DNA of 64,000 bases from Pomacea canaliculata (Eukaryota > Mollusca > Gastropoda > Architaenioglossa > Ampullariidae): NCBI RefSeq assembly GCF_003073045.1, contig NC_037599.1, forward strand, positions 24,900,695 through 24,964,694. Reading direction: 5' to 3'. Under the pieces are notes generated by a model. The model was given only the letters and a program-made list of their open reading frames with translations, had not been told where the DNA came from and did no database searches. Positions within the stretch are counted from its first letter, which is position 1. Every line of letters starts with the position of its first letter. The position numbers were made by a program, and so were the translations under genes. Of the stretch, positions 61,801-64,000 are shown piece by piece.

Positions 61801-63773
61801 TCTCAGTGCTTGGTGTTCTACTAATGCACTAAACAACTCTTCTCTAGCCGACGATCAGCGATAAGAACAACCGCCTGTTGGAACTGTGAAGGCTGCGATC
61901 ACGAGAATGGCCGGCTCTCAAGGCTACAGGCAGGTGGCCACACATGGGTCAACTCTCAAAGGTCATGCCTTCAGCTCACCTTTAAGATTCCTGTTTCCCA
62001 TTTAGCCCCGATCTGCACAAACATTTTCTTTCTTTTTTTTTTTTTTGAGAGAAGCAAAGTTAATGACAAAAGCAGGTAAGAAAAAAAGCCCCATAGCCTG
62101 TTGACTGTTGGGACAGCGAACTTCAGTGGTTCACCGTGTCTAAGGCTGGTGAGGACTCAGTGGTTCACTGTGTCTAAGGCTGGTGTGGAAGTTGAGGCCA
62201 GCTCTCTCCTCCCGCCGCCTATGTTTTGCTGAGAAGTGTCCACGAGTGCCAGTTGTTTGGCCTGTTCATTGCACTCCCATCATCATCATTGGGCCGGACT
62301 GTACAAATGCATCCCAAGAGTTCAGTTTAATTTCAGATGACATAGTGGACCAGTTGCACATGTCTCCTGTCAGTCTTCAGTCTCTGACCATGAAACAGTG
62401 AAACCAGCTGAATGGACAACTTGGGTCCTCAATGGTCAAATTTCTATTTATTTTACTCAGCACATTTAATCTCTCAAATCGGAAAGGTGTTGTCAAGGAA
62501 AATGTCACATTTAGCTTCCAAAATCAGGATAGTAAAGCTTATTGAAAAATAGAAAACTGCAAGGTTGTATTAAACTCTCTCAAGATTGGTGAGGGGAACA
62601 GAGATTTGACACCTGACAGCTGACCTCGCTACCTATTTGTATAATTTGTGTGATTAGGAAAACAGGCAAAACTTCTTATGGTCTTATTTTGTGATCCCAG
62701 CAGACCAGCCTGGCCCAGTGTCACCTCCATGGTGTGTAGGCTGTGGAATGTAATAATTATGCCTTAGTTTAAAACATTTTGTGCTGCAAACGTGTTAAGA
62801 GTACATGTATAGCAAGTAATAATCTATTTGTGGACTTCAGACATCTACAGACATGGTGAGCCCCTGTATAGTTAGTAAGCAGCTACTTGTGGACTGGAGA
62901 CACCCAGACTGGAGGTCCGTGCTTACCACTTGCATGAGGTCCCTCCCTAGTTCTGAGCAAGCAGGTGGCGAGAGGTGGGCTGTCATGTTCCATGTGTGTG
63001 TGTTGCAGGACTTCACATCGGCCCGATTTGTAAGGCTTCGTCTTCAGAAGATCCGCACCCTCAACGCTGACCTCATGATCTTCCAGCAGCACCGCACGCG
63101 CGACGTCGACCCCTCTGTCACGCGCAGGGTAGGGGACTCGCTTCTTGCTAGATGTTTGTTGTGCAGGTGTCGCATGAGCAAAATTTTAACCCTAACCGGA
63201 CCATTCACACCAAGCCTACCCACCTAATGCACCACGCCGGGTGTTTTAGTAATAAAGTTGTGATGATGGTATTGTGAGTCACAGCTACGTGGCCGCTCAC
63301 TTGATTCATTCCTGTTGTATTTTCAAGGCACTCTGGGTACATTTGTAGTACATTCTAAAAAAAAAAGGGCATTAGATACAGGTACATCGACCCCACATGC
63401 TACAAAATCAATCATTTGTCACTGGGTTGAAAATCAGCCTTTCATTGAGTGAGATCGAGTCACCCTTGACCTTTGCCTTCAATCTGTCGTGTGAAAGACT
63501 TTTCCATGTTTTGGTTATCCAGCAGTATGTGACTTCTCTAATAAAAAAATTTGAAAACTTAAGGGGATTATAAACAGATTCTTCATTTATGTGATAACCA
63601 ATACACTGGAAAGACCAGTGTGCTTTTTGCTGCATGATAAATGTTTTTTTTATTGATTTAAACATTTTTTGTTGTTGTAGTATTTCTACTCAATCAAAGA
63701 TATATCCATTGGCGGGCAGTGCATCTGTTATGGACATGCCACATACTGTAGGAGACATGATCTGCACCCTGAT
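49733..63773 (+). CDS. LAMA1/2-like: Laminin subunit alpha (alpha-1/2 type), 5' part
   Basis: Six exons are seen: 49733-49829, 58330-58622, 59255-59496, 59630-59689, 63009-63128 and 63681-63773; the gene continues past the window. Laminin alpha chains join a beta and a gamma chain in the extracellular basement membrane; the N-terminal (LN) domain drives polymerisation. Exon 1 supplies a signal peptide ([15 protein letters not shown] core). Exons 2-5 give the LN domain, with [71 protein letters not shown] and IRTLNADLM. Exon 6 gives [20 protein letters not shown], the entry to the first LE repeat. These match alpha-1/alpha-2 (fly wing blister) chains better than alpha-3/5. All introns are GT-AG and phases agree (1 after exon 1, then 0). 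Exon 3 has an apparent one-base deletion at about 59315-59317. Confidence 0.93.
50385..50520. repeat. Minisatellite, about 33-bp unit, four copies
   Basis: GGTTGGACAACCTGC(T/A)G-type units with TTGTA(G/T)TGA spacers repeat about four times. Each unit contains a small palindrome (GGTTG..CAACC). Confidence 0.8.
55159..55440. repeat. Degenerate minisatellite, CCGTCCATTCATCCGTCAGG unit
   Basis: CCATTCATCCGTCAGGCCGACC followed by TTTGTACTCTCTC recurs about six times with indels. The overlapping plus-strand frames here (Pro/Ser-rich) are repeat products. Confidence 0.85.
55792..55858. repeat. Tandem GCAGGTAGTAGACA repeat, three copies
   Basis: GCAGGTAGTAGACA occurs three times at 26-28 bp spacing, separated by GCTCGAGTAGTA-type spacers. 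Confidence 0.88.
57214..57415. repeat. Minisatellite, about 43-bp unit, four to five copies
   Basis: Units of AGCACGCATACAAACA(C)(G)GATATTTACAAATAGGTGT repeat, two of them identical, with decayed copies at each end. Spacers are not unique, so this is not a CRISPR-like array. Confidence 0.88.
58330..58622 (+). CDS. LAMA1/2-like: Laminin alpha exon 2: LN domain, first part
   Basis: The exon follows CTGCAG and ends before GTGAGAAA. It completes the Asp codon begun in exon 1 and encodes [20 protein letters not shown], the CGE motif, FCKLVEHV, the paired Cys (CDVCDA) and [15 protein letters not shown] through TLDLGL. Conserved LN cysteines and the WWQSP core are present. Confidence 0.95.
59255..59496 (+). 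CDS. LAMA1/2-like: Laminin alpha exon 3: LN domain, with one-base frameshift
   Basis: The exon opens [20 protein letters not shown] in the frame set by exon 2. After TGG at 59312-59314 the family sequence continues ([18 protein letters not shown] to LDPLEDGE) in the next frame, starting at 59317. One base is therefore missing between 59315 and 59317. Both halves are strongly conserved and the exon is 242 bp, one short of the multiple of three needed to keep phase 0 at both ends. Confidence 0.92.
59630..59689 (+). CDS. LAMA1/2-like: Laminin alpha exon 4: LN domain, short exon
   Basis: This is a 60-bp exon (20 codons) between CCCCAG and GTGAGTAT. It encodes [20 protein letters not shown], matching the SLINGRPSA segment of laminin alpha LN domains. 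It is phase 0 at both ends. Confidence 0.92.
59690..63008. other. Laminin intron 4 (3.3 kb)
   Basis: No coding exon is supported. It contains a 28-bp direct repeat at 62124-62151 and 62158-62185, an A/C-rich tract near 61586-61628 and a T tract near 62032-62046. Confidence 0.6.
63009..63128 (+). CDS. LAMA1/2-like: Laminin alpha exon 5: LN domain end
   Basis: This is a 120-bp exon after TTGCAG, ending AGG before GTAGGGGA. It encodes [20 protein letters not shown] through VTRR, the C-terminal part of the LN domain. It is phase 0 at both ends. Confidence 0.94.
63681..63773 (+). CDS. LAMA1/2-like: Laminin alpha exon 6: LN end and start of LE repeat
   Basis: This is a 93-bp exon after TTGTAG, ending GAT before GTAAGG. 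It encodes [20 protein letters not shown] then [11 protein letters not shown], the junction from the LN domain to the first laminin EGF-like repeat. The remaining 227 bases of the window are intron. Confidence 0.94.
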
Positions 63774-64000
63774 GTAAGGTTTATGAAAAGTTCTTGGTGA
63801 CAGACTTTATTGACTAGTTAATTCATGTGTGAAGATGACATGAAAATTATGATATAGGTATAAGTGTAGTATGGTTGTTTTTCTCCATGCTTGTCTTTAT
63901 TTCTGCTTTTTGTTTCATTTCACATTCAATTTGGCAATTTTTTTGGAGTCATAATTCAAATTGTTCTCTCGTAGTGACTTCTTTATTGATCAAGCTTTTA

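Overview
The window is eukaryotic and most likely comes from a lophotrochozoan such as a mollusc, perhaps a gastropod. Genes are split by GT-AG introns into small exons, intergenic space is large, and non-LTR retrotransposon remains, hAT-type miniature elements, tRNA-derived SINE sequence and minisatellites are all present. The species is an inference; no marker in the window fixes it.

Left part (1-17.5 kb, AT-rich). Two plus-strand genes can be assembled exon by exon. The first (1697-4390, five exons, 185 aa) encodes a small SAM-domain protein of the aveugle/SAMD12 type. The second (12538-16919, eight exons, 477 aa) encodes a divergent protein kinase with an HGD catalytic loop, DFE in place of DFG and a four-cysteine cluster late in the domain. 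Each carries the same 175-bp inverted-repeat element in an intron. The 8 kb between them holds degenerate tandem repeats and remnants of two kinds of LINE.

Middle (17.5-29.5 kb). A minus-strand tRNA-Phe(GAA) lies next to a decayed LINE. A six-block arrangement follows: a minus-strand, five-exon MULE-type transposase gene with a SWIM zinc finger (26626 down to 21815) faces a small three-exon plus-strand gene (27911-28853, 103 aa). The space between them contains partly duplicated promoter-proximal sequence and a clean hAT MITE. A 5'-truncated LINE with a 15-bp target duplication follows.

Right part (29.5-64 kb, visibly richer in GC and CpG). About 20 kb has no gene I can support. It contains a hAT-like element and a 3.5-kb (TCAC)n array whose right edge is the 3' tail of a minus-strand tRNA-derived SINE. 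From 49733 to the window end is the 5' part of a laminin alpha gene of the alpha-1/2 type: a signal-peptide exon, an 8.5-kb first intron rich in minisatellites, then five exons covering the laminin N-terminal domain and the start of the first LE repeat. One laminin exon has an apparent single-base deletion.

The genes do not form an evident pathway. The kinase, the transposase and its divergent partner, and the expanded satellite are the parts that most deserve a second look. All exon boundaries were read by eye from splice consensus, frame continuity and family resemblance; no alignment or transcript was available.
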